A DNA stretch of 64,000 bases, from NCBI GenBank assembly GCA_021234155.1, contig JAJEKV010000091.1:4030604-4094603 (forward strand), given 5' to 3'. Numbering within the stretch: the first letter of the stretch is position 1; the number at the start of each line of letters is the position of its first letter. The notes under the pieces are model-generated. The model was not told the DNA's origin. It did no database searches and was given only the letters and a program-made list of their open reading frames with translations. Shown here one piece after another: positions 21,097 through 34,960 of this stretch. Made by a program: the position numbers and the translations under genes. This DNA comes from Isoetes taiwanensis. Lineage: Eukaryota > Streptophyta > Lycopodiopsida > Isoetales > Isoetaceae.

Positions 21097-24000
21097 TTTT
21101 TTGAAGAACGTGTTTTACTTCATATTATACACTCAAAATATTACAAAGTACTTCCAGAAGTAAGAAATGTCCCTGAAGCATCAATCACTTTTAGATGATC
21201 ACTCCATATTGGAATTTTAATACGATCAAAGGCCAATTGGAGATCCGAAGCAATTATACAACTTCTTCACTTAATTTCTTGAAGTACCACCGAGAAGAAA
21301 TAAACTTATCATAAAAGACCTTTCTTCGCCTTCGCCTTCCATACACTCCATATTAGCCAAGACTTTGCCATGTGAAATGCAATCCTTTTAGAAGCGATCC
21401 AATCGATTTGGATAAATACCCAATAGAAAGTCGCGACTATCCAAAGATACTCCAAAAAGAGAATGCGGCCCGGGACCTAAGACTACTCAGCTCTGCACAC
21501 AAATATAAACAGTGCTCCAATGTTTCAATGCACCGCTCACACATTGGGCAAAGTGGGCTTACTCCCGGCTTAAAGCGATGAACCATCTGATTAACTCTCA
21601 AAGAGCGATGAATCACCTGCCAAAGTAGAACATTTACCTTTGGAGGATTATATTTAGACCAAACAAGGTCCCAGATGGATTGCCATTGGCAAAGTCTGTA
21701 GGTGCCATTTTCGAGAAGGTGATAAAATACTTGAGGAGGTAAGCAATCTGTAGCATGAACTTACTAGCTTCTTGCCTTCTTTAATACCTTGAACAAAGTT
21801 CCAGCATCTCTTGTTACCCACCTTCTTAATTAGAGGAAGAGCACTTGCTACATAAGCCCATATAGTGATATCTTTATCCAACAACCCATATGTCTCCTGA
21901 AACCATTGCCAAGGAGCAATGTCAATACCAAAATACCACTGTTCAATAGAAATAATACCTGCTCTCATCCACCTCGCTTGGGAATGCACATGCATAAATT
22001 CTACAACTGGGTGTAGTTGTCCATGAGTATACAAAGGCAACCTACGGAAAGGGGAAGATGCCCGGAGACAAGCTTCCCAATCAAATGTAATCACTGGCCG
22101 ACTACCTTCCAGTGCCCGCAAGCCTTTCAAGATTGGAGAGGCATGTGAATAAGCTTTCAATGGATATAACAATGCCCAAGGGAGCTCAATTCTCACACCT
22201 CGCTATGAAAAACCATACACTTCTTTCTTGATTGTTTAAGTAACTTCATACCGGTGATGCACAATCATCTTTCAACAAACCAACAATAGCTTAGAAGCTA
22301 AGACCTTACCACTCAGAAAGAAAGATCCAACATACCAAGTCCTCCTTGTTGTTTAAACAACATACATTTCTTCCACGCCACTTTCACAAAGTGCCTCCTT
22401 GATCGGTACACCATACAAAATCTCTCTTACAATCTTTTTATCATCGCCAAACTTAGAAGTCGGAGTCAATAGAACCGAAAACCAAATAAATATGCGTATT
22501 GTTCAATACTGATTTAGCTACTTGAATTCTACCTGCCAAGGATAACCTTGAACCTCTCCACCAAATCAGTTGCCTTTGTAAATTTAAGATAAGTTCATCC
22601 CATGCTTCATTCATGTCAATATCTAGACCAAAGGGGACTCCTAGAAGCTTTGTCTTTGCAGATGGTAAAACAAACTTCCAGGCATACTCATATAAAAAAG
22701 GCGGAATTGCTTCCTTCCCCACCCATAAGGCACTATACTTAGCCCAATTAAGGAGACAACCAGATGCAATTGAAAATATATCCAAAATCTTTTTGATTAT
22801 CTGCACATTATTCTCTTCACCATCTACTAGCAAGAAGGTATCATCTGCAAACTGATTAACCAAAACCTGTTCGCCTTCCACCAATAATAATCCCTTTACC
22901 AAACCATCCTTTTCAGCCTCATGCAATAGTTGCGAAATCCTTCTGCCACTATAGTAAACAAAAAAGGAGCTAAAGGGCAACCTTGCCTTATTCCACGTTC
23001 AATTGGAAAAAGCACCAATGGTTCTCCATGATACAGTACTACCCCCTTAGCAGAAATCAACATTTTATGCATCATAGATCGGAAACCAGACCCAAATCCC
23101 AATTTCAAAAACATGGCATCCAAAAAAGTCCACTTCACACTATCATAAGCTTTAGCAAAATCCAATTTTAAATATAGAAGATTTTGACCTGAACATATAG
23201 CCCAATGAACTCCTTCATATGCTGCCACTATATTATGAAAAATTTGCCGACCTGGAAGAAAGCCTGACTGAGCCGCATCTATTCTCAATCCCAAAACCTG
23301 TTTAAGTCTTTCTGCATAGGCTTTTTCAATAATTTTATAGATAGTAGATAGAAGAGTTATTGGGCGCCAATCATGAATGCTCACAGGTTCTTTCACTTTA
23401 GGAATAAGAGAAATCAAACCCGTATTCAAAATCCTATCAAATTGATGTGAAGTACACAAATCTTTGTATGCCTCCATAATGCTCACTGACGTCCATTCCC
23501 AATACCTTTTAAAAAATTCTACAGGGATACCATCCATACCTGGACATTTATCTGAAGCCAACTCAAATGTTGCCGCCGCAATTCGCATATGGACAATGGG
23601 GCCTCTAACTATTGAGATTCCTCTTGTGAAAGAATTGCATGAACCTTAGAAAGCACAATATCCTGCATTACATCTTCATGAGGCAAGTGTTTGACCTTAA
23701 AAAAAGTTTCAAAGTATTGAGTAAGGGACTCATGAATCTCATTTGGCTCATTATTACCCTCCCATCCCGCAGAGATAAAGAGTGCATAGTAGGGGCATAC
23801 CTCTTCTGCTTTGAAGCTCTAAAAAACAACTTATTACAACGATCTCCATCTTTCAGCCAGGTTAATCCAGATTTAACTCGTGCTGATTGAATTTGGGCCG
23901 CTTCAAGACCACGAATAGCATCAATAACCTGTTGCAATCTAAAAGAGTTTGTACCCACTTTCTTAAGCTCCTCTAATTCAGCATATAACTTACTTAATGT

Positions 24001-24241
24001 CTCTTTTTCTTCACGAACTCGTTGCGCTCCCCACCTTTTTGCAAAAATCTTGACATTTGCCAAAGCCTCAACAATTCTTCGCATACCATGTTGTTGAGAT
24101 GAAGCCTTTTGCCAAGTCTCCTGACATCCTGCTTCAAACTCCTCATTAGGCAACCATCTAGTATTCAATTTAAATACCGTTTTTCTCTTTTGTCGACTAT
24201 GAGTAAGTTCACGATTTTCAAGAATTTGAGGATTATGGTCC
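21097..24241 (-). mobile_element. 5'-truncated L1-type LINE
   Basis: Flanked by identical 17-bp target duplications, with a short oligo-A tail on the minus strand (Ts from 21093 on the + strand). The 5' end falls inside the endonuclease at the SDHNP motif, the hallmark of an incomplete reverse-transcription event. Reading order on the minus strand is endonuclease end, reverse transcriptase, then a C-terminal zinc-finger region. About 3.1 kb of a normal 6 kb element remain. It interrupts a Gypsy LTR-like sequence. Confidence 0.9.
21380..24241 (-). pseudogene. LINE ORF2: endonuclease end, reverse transcriptase, C-terminal zinc finger
   Basis: From the 5' end: DHNPQILE (end of the AP-endonuclease), SRKQRYAPTMHSL-like linker sequence, then the reverse transcriptase with CPGMDGIPVEFFKRYW, LISLIPKV, DWRPITLLSTIYKIIEK, SGFLPGRQI, KLDFAKAYDSVKW and GIRQGCPLAPFLF. 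FADDTFLLVDG is the active-site box (F-A-D-D) and is intact. The C-terminal part (below 21.7 kb) has LCPMCERCIETLEHC, a zf-RVT type zinc finger. The frames 23668-24241, 22896-23588, 22453-22980 and 21654-22196 are separated by a few shifts or stops. Codons upstream of 24241 belong to flanking DNA. Confidence 0.88.
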
Positions 24242-24258
24242 GATTTGGCATAATATTT
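24242..24258. repeat. LINE target-site duplication, right copy
   Basis: Identical 17-mer to 21080-21096. Confidence 0.9.
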
Positions 24259-24950
24259 AGCACGTCCACATATGCATTGGAATTTTGTGCAATAATTTGG
24301 CAAATTTTCTTTTTCAAACTTGTTTGGCAAAAATGTGCACTTTCTCTCCCTAGTTTTGTTTCTAGAGAGAAAATATGGTCTTAGACCTTAGGAATATCCA
24401 AATTTAATGGTATCCTTTGCATTTTCTCAAGAGAGTAGATGAATGATGGATGTGTGACATGTTTTGACTAGAAAAAAGATTTTGCCAACTTTTGGCTAGG
24501 CTAAATGGTCATGGAGCATGGAAAGGGAAAATATGAAGCATGAGGGGTGTTACATGAGTAGGATCAAGATGGTAGACTAGGGAATCATGAAAGAAGCCTT
24601 GGAAAATAGAATTCATGCCAAAATAACTTGAATCTAGCCACATACCAATGAAACTCGAGGGGTCTTCCAAACTTTGACAAAAGGGTCTTCAATTTTAAGC
24701 TCAAATCTTCTTGCTTGAGTCTCAACCACATCGCAATGCTTGTATGATGTCCAACTGATGTCCTTCCTTTTGGTTCTTCATCATGGATGTCTTATATGAG
24801 TCTTCAAAGATGGATGTCTACAAACTTGTTACTTGTTTAGCTCATGCACTCATGTGTCAATCCAAATGCTAGCCAAATGCATAATGTACATGGCTCTTCT
24901 ATCTGCCAAACTGTAGCAGCATCATGCCAAATAAAGAAGGATAGGCTGGT
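24259..24950 (-). mobile_element. Probable Gypsy LTR fragment (right half)
   Basis: Continues the sequence type left of the LINE insertion. It lies directly downstream (minus strand) of a gag fragment of the same Gypsy family as the element at 41683. No clear LTR border was found. Confidence 0.3.
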
Positions 24951-24960
24951 CCCCCAGCCT

Positions 24961-25560
24961 CTAGTTCTTCATATAAGTTCTCAACAGTTCTTGATGATTG
25001 CCAATATGAGAGTATGGTTGGCAACATGGACTTTTACAAGAAAGAGGAGCAAGGTAGCATGGTGGGCAGGCCAAGTGATGTGCAATGATCATGGAAGCAT
25101 AGATACGATGAACCTGCATGACAAGTGAGTAGAGTTGCCCCTCGTATAGGACCAGCCCCCATGTATTCCCCGGGTCATATTCTAGAAAAAAGGGAGGAAA
25201 ATGCATATCAACAATTTCAGTAGCTTTAGTAAAGGCTTTGTGTATGGTAACAAGTCCCTCTTGATTTTGTATCTTGAGCATTTTCCCGTGTACCCTTGGT
25301 CTACTGCTCAAATAAATGAAGGCAGAAGATGCAAAGTATGGTTAGGTACTTGGTTTACTTGGCATTTGACAAGATACAAGTTGAATCTCTCAACATATTG
25401 ATGTATAATCTCACATGCTTGATATGGAAGGTCCGCAGCTCAAAAATTAGATCTTGAAGGTCAAGAAACTTACCAAACCTTGCCAAAAACTTCTTTACAA
25501 TCTCATCCCAAGAGTTAGAATCTATGTTCATTACATACTCAAGCCATGCTCTCACTTCAT
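24961..25560 (-). pseudogene. Gypsy gag fragment
   Basis: The minus strand gives SWDEIVKKFLARFGKFLDLQDLIFEL, closely similar to SWEELVKKFLARFGRVLDPQDLIFEL read at about 44480 in the Gypsy element on the + strand. It then gives IHKAFTKATEIVDM, close to IHKAFTKALEIADM at 44750. After this the sequence jumps to a CCQPYSHIG segment that resembles the region just before that element's 3' LTR (about 50010). Gag joined directly to 3'-end sequence suggests a deletion derivative without pol. Confidence 0.7.
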
Positions 25561-25787
25561 CATCCTTGCACTTTTTGAACTCTGAGAACTTGTAGCCCTT
25601 TTTGTAGCCATATTCCTAATAGTACTCTTCAAAAGTCTTCAAAAGTTGTTAGCATTGATGCTTGGATCAAAAGTAGGTGGAGGAATTGGCATATTCAAGG
25701 CAAAATAGTGACAAGGCATACCCGAATTACCTTGAATGCTTACCCTTATGGTGCGCCAGGTTTCGTGGTTCTCTTGTGTCCAAGGAA

Positions 25788-26350
25788 TAAATTACTAATC
25801 GCGTATTTCTTATTAGCCAGAATGACTTTAGCTAAACTTGCTCGATATTAATCCCAAAACTTTCTGTGGTTTAGCTAAACTCTACACATTTTTCCTCTCA
25901 TACTTTCCAGCATTTAGCACTAACCCAAACATCATCCCAAAAATTTCCATGGTGTGGCCAATAGAAAATATTAAGCCAAATCATTATACTTTTTTTCAAT
26001 TGTTTCCACTTATTTTAGTCATTTTCTTTGTGAAAACATTCTAAAATAATGTTAAGTAGCCAATCATAATGCTAGAAACTAAACTACTAATCATATATTT
26101 CTTATAAACTAGAATGATGTTAGCTAAACTAGCCCGAAATTCATTCTAAAAGTTTCTATGATTTAGCTAAACAATACTAAATTTCACTCGCTTTTACTTT
26201 CTAGCTGCTTATTAAAGAGCTCCGTGGTTGGCGAACCCAAAAAGTTAAGCTAACATTATTATTTTTTTCCAATCTTTCCATTTACTTTAGCCAATTTTTT
26301 TCAAAAATGTGCTAAAAATCGCCAAATAGCTAAGTTTAGCCCTTAAATTA
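25788..26350 (+). repeat. Diverged tandem duplication of about 275 bp
   Basis: Copies at about 25788-26065 and 26078-26350. Each starts AAA(T/C)TACTAATC and contains ATTTCTTAT.A...AGAATGA, TTAGCTAAACT and TTTAGCTAAAC blocks in the same order. AT-rich, no ORF. Confidence 0.7.
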
Positions 26351-27230
26351 TTCCATGCTTGTGTCTCTACATGGTCAAAGACTTTCATTGTTCCTTCTTG
26401 GAGCCATGAGTTCTCAAGATCCGTGTCACCAACTTATATGTTTAAGAATACCTCTTGTAGAAAAAACTTTGTCTATTACTCCATTCAAAAATGTAACATT
26501 GTGTAAAGGTATTTCATTCTCTCAATATTCAGATTAATACATATTATATCCATCATGTTCATGTCATAGTGTTAAAAATGAAGATTCATCTATTACAACT
26601 ATATGAAAAAAAAACAGATCATATATGGAAAACAAAGAGCCACAAATGATCATAGAGAAGATAGAAACCGATTCCAATCCATGGTGACTTAATAAGCTAA
26701 AATTATCCAATAAACTCTTTAAATAAGTTATAAACCAACAGGAATGAAGAAAGCCGCTAGGTGAACCTCCCTATAGTTTCAAAGACCTTAACCTTGAATC
26801 ATAGATATGACAAAGATTGCAAGATTTTCTTTCCAACCAGACCTTGAACTTGAAAGAAAAAAGAGAACAAAAAGAGGAGAAACCAGTACCTATAGCAAAA
26901 CATCACTACATTAGCATGATAATGGTAAAGAGTGAAGGGCCAAAAGGCACATAAGATTTCTCACCTTCGTTGGTCATCTTTGTAAACCTTTTGCCCCAAG
27001 TAAATCGTGAGAAAGATTTTTAGAATTTTTGGAAAAATCAAGAACAGTGCATGCTAAGCAATAAACAGATTATTATTATTTTAGGCAACATGCCAGTTTA
27101 TGTAGACTGTTTTTAAGGTATACTCATATTACAAAAAGAATCTCAGCACAAGAATATCATGTAATAAGATATATGTATAGATTCATAGATGTAAATATAG
27201 CAAAAGGTGGGGAATCTTATAAAAGCACAA
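26351..27230. other. No feature recognised
   Basis: AT-rich sequence with short ORFs only. Confidence 0.4.
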
Positions 27231-27236
27231 CCAAAC

Positions 27237-27560
27237 CTGATAATCTTCCATATCATAATCCAAATATTCATCCTATGAGTCAGGAATTACGTCTTTGTTG
27301 CTAGAATCACCATGGAAAACCTCATTTCTGTTATATTTCTTGTAGCTTCCTGGCAGACCCTGATGCTTACCCACTCAGCCCAGGGCATTTGGTTCCACCA
27401 TATTTATCACCATCCATTGTATAATTCTTAACACTATCTAAGCAAGCCTGAAACTTAGCTCCAAGCCATTCTTCCTCAAGCAGTGATTCGTTATCAGAAC
27501 TATAGGGGCATCCATCTGAGTCAAACACATCCATATATACCCCAATTTGCATCTATGGTG
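27237..27560 (-). CDS. Possible acidic exon(s) of an unknown gene or element
   Basis: The minus strand has QIGVYMDVFDSDGCPYSSD, LLEEEWLGAKFQACL and NYTMDGDKYGG (27552-27370). In another frame it continues with GLPGSYKKYNRNEVFHGD and DEYLDYDMEDYQ just before a GTTTGG donor-like site. The composition (Asp, Glu, Tyr rich) looks coding, but frames change and no family is recognised. Confidence 0.25.
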
Positions 27561-28359
<799 letters not shown>

Positions 28360-28599
28360 AATGTATTACGCCCTCAGGAGGCCTCTCAGCCTATAAGACG
28401 ACACTTTTACATATCTTCATAAAAAGTAGATGAGTTTCAGCCTCATCTAACTCCTCACTCTCACTCTCATTCTCATCATCATTTTCATTTAAGAGAGTAT
28501 TTACATTGTGTATACATATCTCTATAGTGCAATACTTCTATTAAGTATGACCCTATCTTATCACCCCGAGTAGGAAAACGCAAGAAGATCACTTGCCTC

Positions 28600-30900
28600 T
28601 ATTCCAAAACGGTCTCGTATCATTTTGTATGTCGGGACACCATATCAAAACATGCTGCCTCGCCTTCTACATCTCCGCTACCACATACCTTGCATTCTCG
28701 CAGATCGCTCGGGAATGGATCACCCCCATCTTCCTACTTCAATTCCAAGTCGGGTGTGAGCTTAGACGATCCTACTAATTGCATGTCTTTTTTTAACGAT
28801 ATATATTTCACCAAGTGTCTTGCAATATCCAATCTTGTTCATATTTTACCCATGCAGAACATTTTGGTCAAAGGTCCCCGCCATAATTTCCGCCACCATG
28901 CCACATACCCATTGTCTAAAGTCCCCATCATACAGACCGCATCCTCCCAATTGATCTCCCATCTTTTAACCATTTTTTACATCTGAAAACCATCCTTTTG
29001 TTCACTTACTTGCAGGGCAAGATGTGGTAGTCATCCATTCTCCTCACCTTCTTAAGGTATCGTGATGCATTGAGTATCGCCACCCTCAAGGGGCATTAAA
29101 CCGCATTCAAATTAGCATCATTTGATATGGCGCTTGGATCTTCACCCTAATTCGAAGTCTCGTGAATTTCTTTAGTACTTGTTCTACATCCTCCCATAAG
29201 CATTTAGGTAGCCCCGTCCCCAAATCTCACGCCCATACAAAACAACACTTTGCACTAATGACCTAAATAATCGCTTTTTAATTGCCAATTCCAAAGCTTA
29301 GATTCTTCTACACATGCTTTGTATAGCATATAAGGATTTCAGACCTCCTTCAATTCTTTTGTATTATGCAAGTATTCCACCTATGGTTCCCTCGCCATGA
29401 TGAGCCCCAAGTACTTATATGAATCACATGTATCTATTGTCTTCCCCTTGTATTTAAAATTTTCCCCGCTTTTAGTGCACCCACTGCCATGATATTGGTC
29501 TTCTCAAGATTAACCTCCATGCCATTCACTTCACAAAAGGCAGCCAATGAATCTAAATGTTGTTGCATATGTTCTCGTAGGCAAGAAGAAGATGACAACA
29601 TCACAAGATACATGAGCAAATCAGATAACATACCCATTCAAGGTTGTGCCTCCTCCCCATGACATCTAAGCCACCCTCCGTGCTATCAATGAACAACCCA
29701 AATAGTGTTGGAGACATCGGCACCCCCGCTTTCACTCCTACATTGCTATCCACACAACCGATCTCTAATACAAGAGGCATGGATAGTTGCACCAAAACTT
29801 TTTTCATATAATACTGCATCAAGATCCTATAAGTCTTTAGGCACATTCAGCTTTTCCATTCTTTTCCCAAATTTGCTTCCTTGGTACTTTATCAAATGCT
29901 TTCTTTGAAATCAACAAACAAGATGTATGCCAGCTATCTTTGTACCTTTCAATCAATCCATGATGGTTTTTAGACAAGTAAATGGTCCATTGTGGACCTA
30001 TTGGGTCTGAACCCGCCTTTTCAGCCCACCTTCTCTTTTTTCAGCCCAACCACTTATCTTTTTTTCTATAATTGTAGCAAACAATTTCAAAAATAGACTA
30101 CTCACCATAAGCTGCTCTATAATTATTTGCAGACCGCTTTTCACCCACTTTTATGAATTGGGACCACTCTATTCAGGCCATTCCCGGGGAACCCTTTGTA
30201 CCATAGCTCGCATTGAACATTTGGGTAATCTTGCTATAAAGCCGCCTCTCCCCGCCCACTTCAGTGCTCAAAAAGACATAATCCGGGACATCTTTAGCTT
30301 TCCCATTTGCAAGGTGTTTATACCTTCAGCCACATCCTCATCACTAATTATCATTTTTGATTCCCCGCCTCACTTCACCCTGATCTCTTCATCATGGCAA
30401 AGCTTTTAACCCGCTTTCCACAAATCACTGGTGTGGGGGACTGCTTGTTTTATAGTGCCTTTCAACCTATTCCGAATAGTTTTGCCTTTTGCAGATATTG
30501 GTCTACCAATACTATTTGCTGATCTCTTTATAAACTTCCTTTTTCTTTTTCCCCGACAATCTTATGGTATTCCTTTCTATGCTGGTCTCATCTTTCCCTA
30601 TGCTATTTCTTGAATTTTCTCTTTGCAAGCCTACATTTAGAATCAAACCAGAATTGCATTTCATACCTTTTGCACACAGATGTGAAACTTCTGCTCGATG
30701 CCTCTTTGATCTCATGTACGCCTTTTGCTAATTTCACTTAAGGCCATCTGGTCCACTTTGGTGTTTGCAACTAGATCTTCCACTATTTGCCCATAGTAGT
30801 ATGCTTTCTTGGGTTTAATCTCACCCCAAGATGTTTCCCCGGTGCTTGTTCAATGTTATATACCATGATAGGTAGCTTGATGGCCGAGGGACATGATCTC
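28600..30900 (-). pseudogene. LINE reverse transcriptase and C-terminal region
   Basis: The minus strand has a linker with many Lys/Arg (KKKKEVYKEISKR, about 30530). The core GVKAGVPMSPTLFGLFID (about 29720) is the equivalent of GVRQGCPLSPTLFGLYID. Then come LDSLAAFCEVNGMEVNLEKT (about 29500) and a KYLGL-type block near 29400. Further down, VVLYGREIWG and a Cys-containing tail (CKVCGSGD, about 28680) match the end of such ORFs. Many stops and shifts. Confidence 0.8.
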
Positions 30901-31172
30901 GATTCGGTTTGCTCATCCATAAATGTAAAAATTCCAAATGATTTATAGTTTCATTGAGGTAATCACATAGTCTACAACACTTCTGGTTCTACATGTACAT
31001 TGGGAGGTGGAAGGGAACTTACTAATACCATTACATATTAGTAAACCCGCATCGCAGCCAGAGATGGAGAAGTCGCCGGCCCGTGACGGGTGTGATTATC
31101 CCATCACTAGATTCTCTATACCATCCTTCCTCGCTTAACTCAAAGATCACCATGGTATCTAACCGTAGTGGA

Positions 31173-31470
31173 TCATGCTCTCCGTGATAAGCAAGTGGCT
31201 TGCTTTTTCCCCCTCATTATTAAAATCTCCGCTAAGATAACCTCTCCTTTTTCTTGAAACCGTGATATGTCTTGCTCAAGTTCAAAGTATAGATCCTCAC
31301 CAGAAGCTTCAATATTCTGATATATCCCTTTGTGCCTCGGGGCATAATAGCACACTGCTAAATAGAAAGGGTGATTTACCCCCTGGATTGCAAGCCATAT
31401 ATACTGGTTGTTTGAATCTTTTTTATCCCCCTCGACCAAATGACAAAAGGCATGTCTTTACATAACAGCA
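31173..31470 (-). pseudogene. LINE AP-endonuclease
   Basis: YIWLAIQGVNHPFYLAVCYYAPRH, DLYFELEQDI and KGEVILAEILIMRG follow the order of the exonuclease-endonuclease-phosphatase fold (xVWLK...LAVvYYPPR...DLEEEI...GEVILMGDLNAR). The Asn and Asp of GDLNAR are lost by mutation. This enzyme nicks target DNA to start reverse transcription. Confidence 0.75.
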
Positions 31471-32777
31471 ACCCTCCATTACCATTATCTCCTCGCTTAA
31501 ATTTGCTATTTCTACCTAATGTATTTTATTAAAACCATCAATCATGCGGCAGATCATACAAATTTCATGTTCTTTTTCGCCTCTACAAAACATATCACAT
31601 CAACAACTTGTAGTATCTCCTCGATGCTTGTAATCTTTTGTTTCAAGTAGTCTATTTATATTCCGACATTACTATTCTAAGAGCCTCCACACACCCCTAT
31701 GCATCACTTATCGCCTTACCCTTAACCCAAAGATACCTTTTGTTGATTTTGTTTGGCCTTTTTAAACTTAACAATCTTTCTTTCTTCTCACTTATTTGAT
31801 CTCTTTGTGAGGTCTTCATTCACCCAAATAAACTTCCCCTTTAGTTTAAAGTCGCTTTTTGAGAACCTCGAATCGGCTATCCTCGTTAAAAATCTGACCA
31901 CAATGTGTCGTGGTAAATATCCTCCCTCCCAATGCGATGCTTCTATAATTTCCCCGAGTTCACAATTCCCATTTCATCACAAAATGCTTTTTCTTCATTG
32001 CATTTGTATCTTCATTCTCATGTTCAGCAAATTCTACTATTCTTAAATTCAAGGCCTCTCGCTTTCTTTTGGCTTTCAATGTACCGTTCCATTCTCACAT
32101 TCAATTCGCCATCAAAGGTTCAAATGCTACTGCTTCCGCTTTGATTTTCAATTCAGCTATTTCTTCCTTAACCGCAGAGATCCGTTACTTAGTCCTTCAA
32201 CACATAAGTTCACCGGACCAAGCTTCGCTTCCACCTTGTTTTTTGAGTTGTTCCACTACCGAAGTTGGTTCGATGATCCGCAGCTTCCTCGTGTTTCATT
32301 TTCTCAACTCAAGATTGATTTAAGGCCATGGAAGTTCTCGCTTCTGTAGCAAGCTCGCGAACATGTTTTTGGAAAACTCTTCCATGAATGAGACTTTGAA
32401 ATCATCCAAAGATAATCTTCATAAGTGGATGCAGAATCCCTAATCGATGTGATGGATGCACTTTCTCCTAAGGGAGTGGGCTGAGTTTGGGTCGAATCTA
32501 CCCGGGAAGACTTAACCATTACTAGTTTTCCATTTTGCCTCGGCTCTTTTCGCACTCCATCTCAGATTCCGCCACCATTTTTCCTCGCCCTATTTACCCA
32601 TGTAAATTTCAGCAGACCCATCTGCATCCGACTCATTTTTCCTTGCCCTATTTACCCCTCATAAACACCGCTGGAGCCGTCCCTTGCAAAGGCCGGATTT
32701 GGACCTCGCCGCTGGAGTTATCCCCACAAGCTGCATTTGGACCATCGATTTTTTAGGCTTTCCCATCGCCTAGCTCT

Positions 32778-33455
<678 letters not shown>

Positions 33456-33477
33456 GAAGGAAGGAAGGAAGGAAGAA
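33456..33477 (+). repeat. (AAGG)n LINE tail
   Basis: Short GGAA-type run, on the minus strand (TTCC)n, directly after the 3' end of the LINE copy at 33478-34960. Confidence 0.85.
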
Positions 33478-34960
33478 AGTATATTTTAACGCCCATGGAG
33501 ACCAACCGCCTATGAGACTGCCTTTACAAGATAGCGGAAAGTTTCCAAACACAAAATACACGTAAAACCCCTCAGACAATGTGTCTCTACCACCGATGAA
33601 AAACCCCATGTGGGAGGAAAACCCTTGTAGTAGGTGTGCTGAGAGGCCCCATTTGGGCCAAATTCCCTCGTACGGAGGGACTCCCCGACTGTGGAGACTC
33701 GCAGAATGTAGGACGCTAAGACGCAAGCACCATTGGCTAAGCCACCAGTTGGAATTGCTATCTCGAAAGCATCCGAGATCGGGCATGAGCTACCTGGATG
33801 TGTGCATATGTCGGCATTCCCTCAGAGCATGGTGTTCATCTTCTACTATCTCGCGATATGACAAAGACCGCATAATCTCTCATGCCGGTATTCCCCGCCT
33901 CCATCCGCATTCCCAACTACCGCCTCAATTCTCGAGATGGTGGGACCCCGTCCTTATTGCAGCTATAGCTCTTCGCTTCTTGGTGGAAATGTGTGCCTGA
34001 TAATCGGGTGGGGCCGTTTCAAGGACGGATTGACCGTGTGCGGTAGTGCTCGCTTTTGGCTTTGCAAGAGTGGGCGATCCCACGAGAGGCGAAAGCCGCG
34101 ATTCAAATGCGTTTCCGCCTCCGCGATATTCGACATATCCACAATGCGCTGATAGTCTATGGACCATCATGCGAACCATCCCCTACAATGCTTTTGCCAT
34201 ACTCTTTCGGGACGCCAGGCCTTTGTGCCAATAACAGAGTCCCGGGAGGAAGATGGTGTGCATCCATTTCGCCAACCTTATGAGAATACGCAGCAGCCTC
34301 GCGATAGCGTATCGCCGTCAGGGCCAAAAGCCGCCCCATACAACAAAATTGATAAGGCACCGCCCTGATGTTTGCCTAGGCTATATGTCGTGAAAGCCTT
34401 CAGACCTCTCTCTAGCTTTATCCTGGTAATTTTGCTAATCGCTAATCCCCCTTCGCACTTCTTACCCCATACAAAGAAAGATTGGTTCCACGAGTGCTCT
34501 GGAACAAGTGTGCTTTTATGCGTCCAATCGCAGAGATCTATTCTGCGGATAGCTATTCTCGCATTGCATACGTGGTTTTCCATCCCAAAGACCGAATCTT
34601 CTTTCTACACATCATCCCATAGCATGTTAGCAGAGAAATCGCATTCCCATATACTTGAAGGTCCTTACAACTTCCATCCTTTGTCCTCTCGTAATAGAAG
34701 TTCTGATATCATGTCGCTGCATGTGATTGGTAATGCCTTTGTTTTCTCGGCTGGTTGACATTGCCATTCCCGCTATGTCACATAATTGACTGAGAGCATC
34801 CAAATGTTCCCTCGCGATACCCCCGGGCCGTATGGGATAATAAGCCTGCATCGCTCGCATAGAGCAACTCAAGTTTTATCAGATATGCCTCTCGCTAACC
34901 AAGGCCACCACCTCCATGTTCTTGCATCCGTGTCTCCAACTTGTCAATATAGAGAATTTG
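33478..34960 (-). mobile_element. 5'-truncated LINE (microsatellite-tail family)
   Basis: The minus strand starts at LYIDKLE (about 34950), inside the reverse transcriptase. It then has LLYASDAGLLSHT (YADD box with one change), LDALSQLCDIAGMAMS, TNHMQRHDIRTSITRGQRMEVVRTFKYMG and further sequence with LLYGAAFG. The 3' UTR has GGTTTTCCTCC, then GTCTCATAGGC, a hairpin, GGGCGTTAAAA and (TTCC)n. It has the same orientation and family as the copy at 40101, with which it shares the TSxxRGQR block. Confidence 0.85.

Noticed and set aside
24259-24330. N-terminal extension of the LINE ORF with a Met start
   Set aside because: The target duplication shows that the LINE ends at 24241; the extra codons are flanking DNA.
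33581-34000. Plus-strand ORF of 139 codons
   Set aside because: Antisense to the LINE copy whose coding strand is minus.
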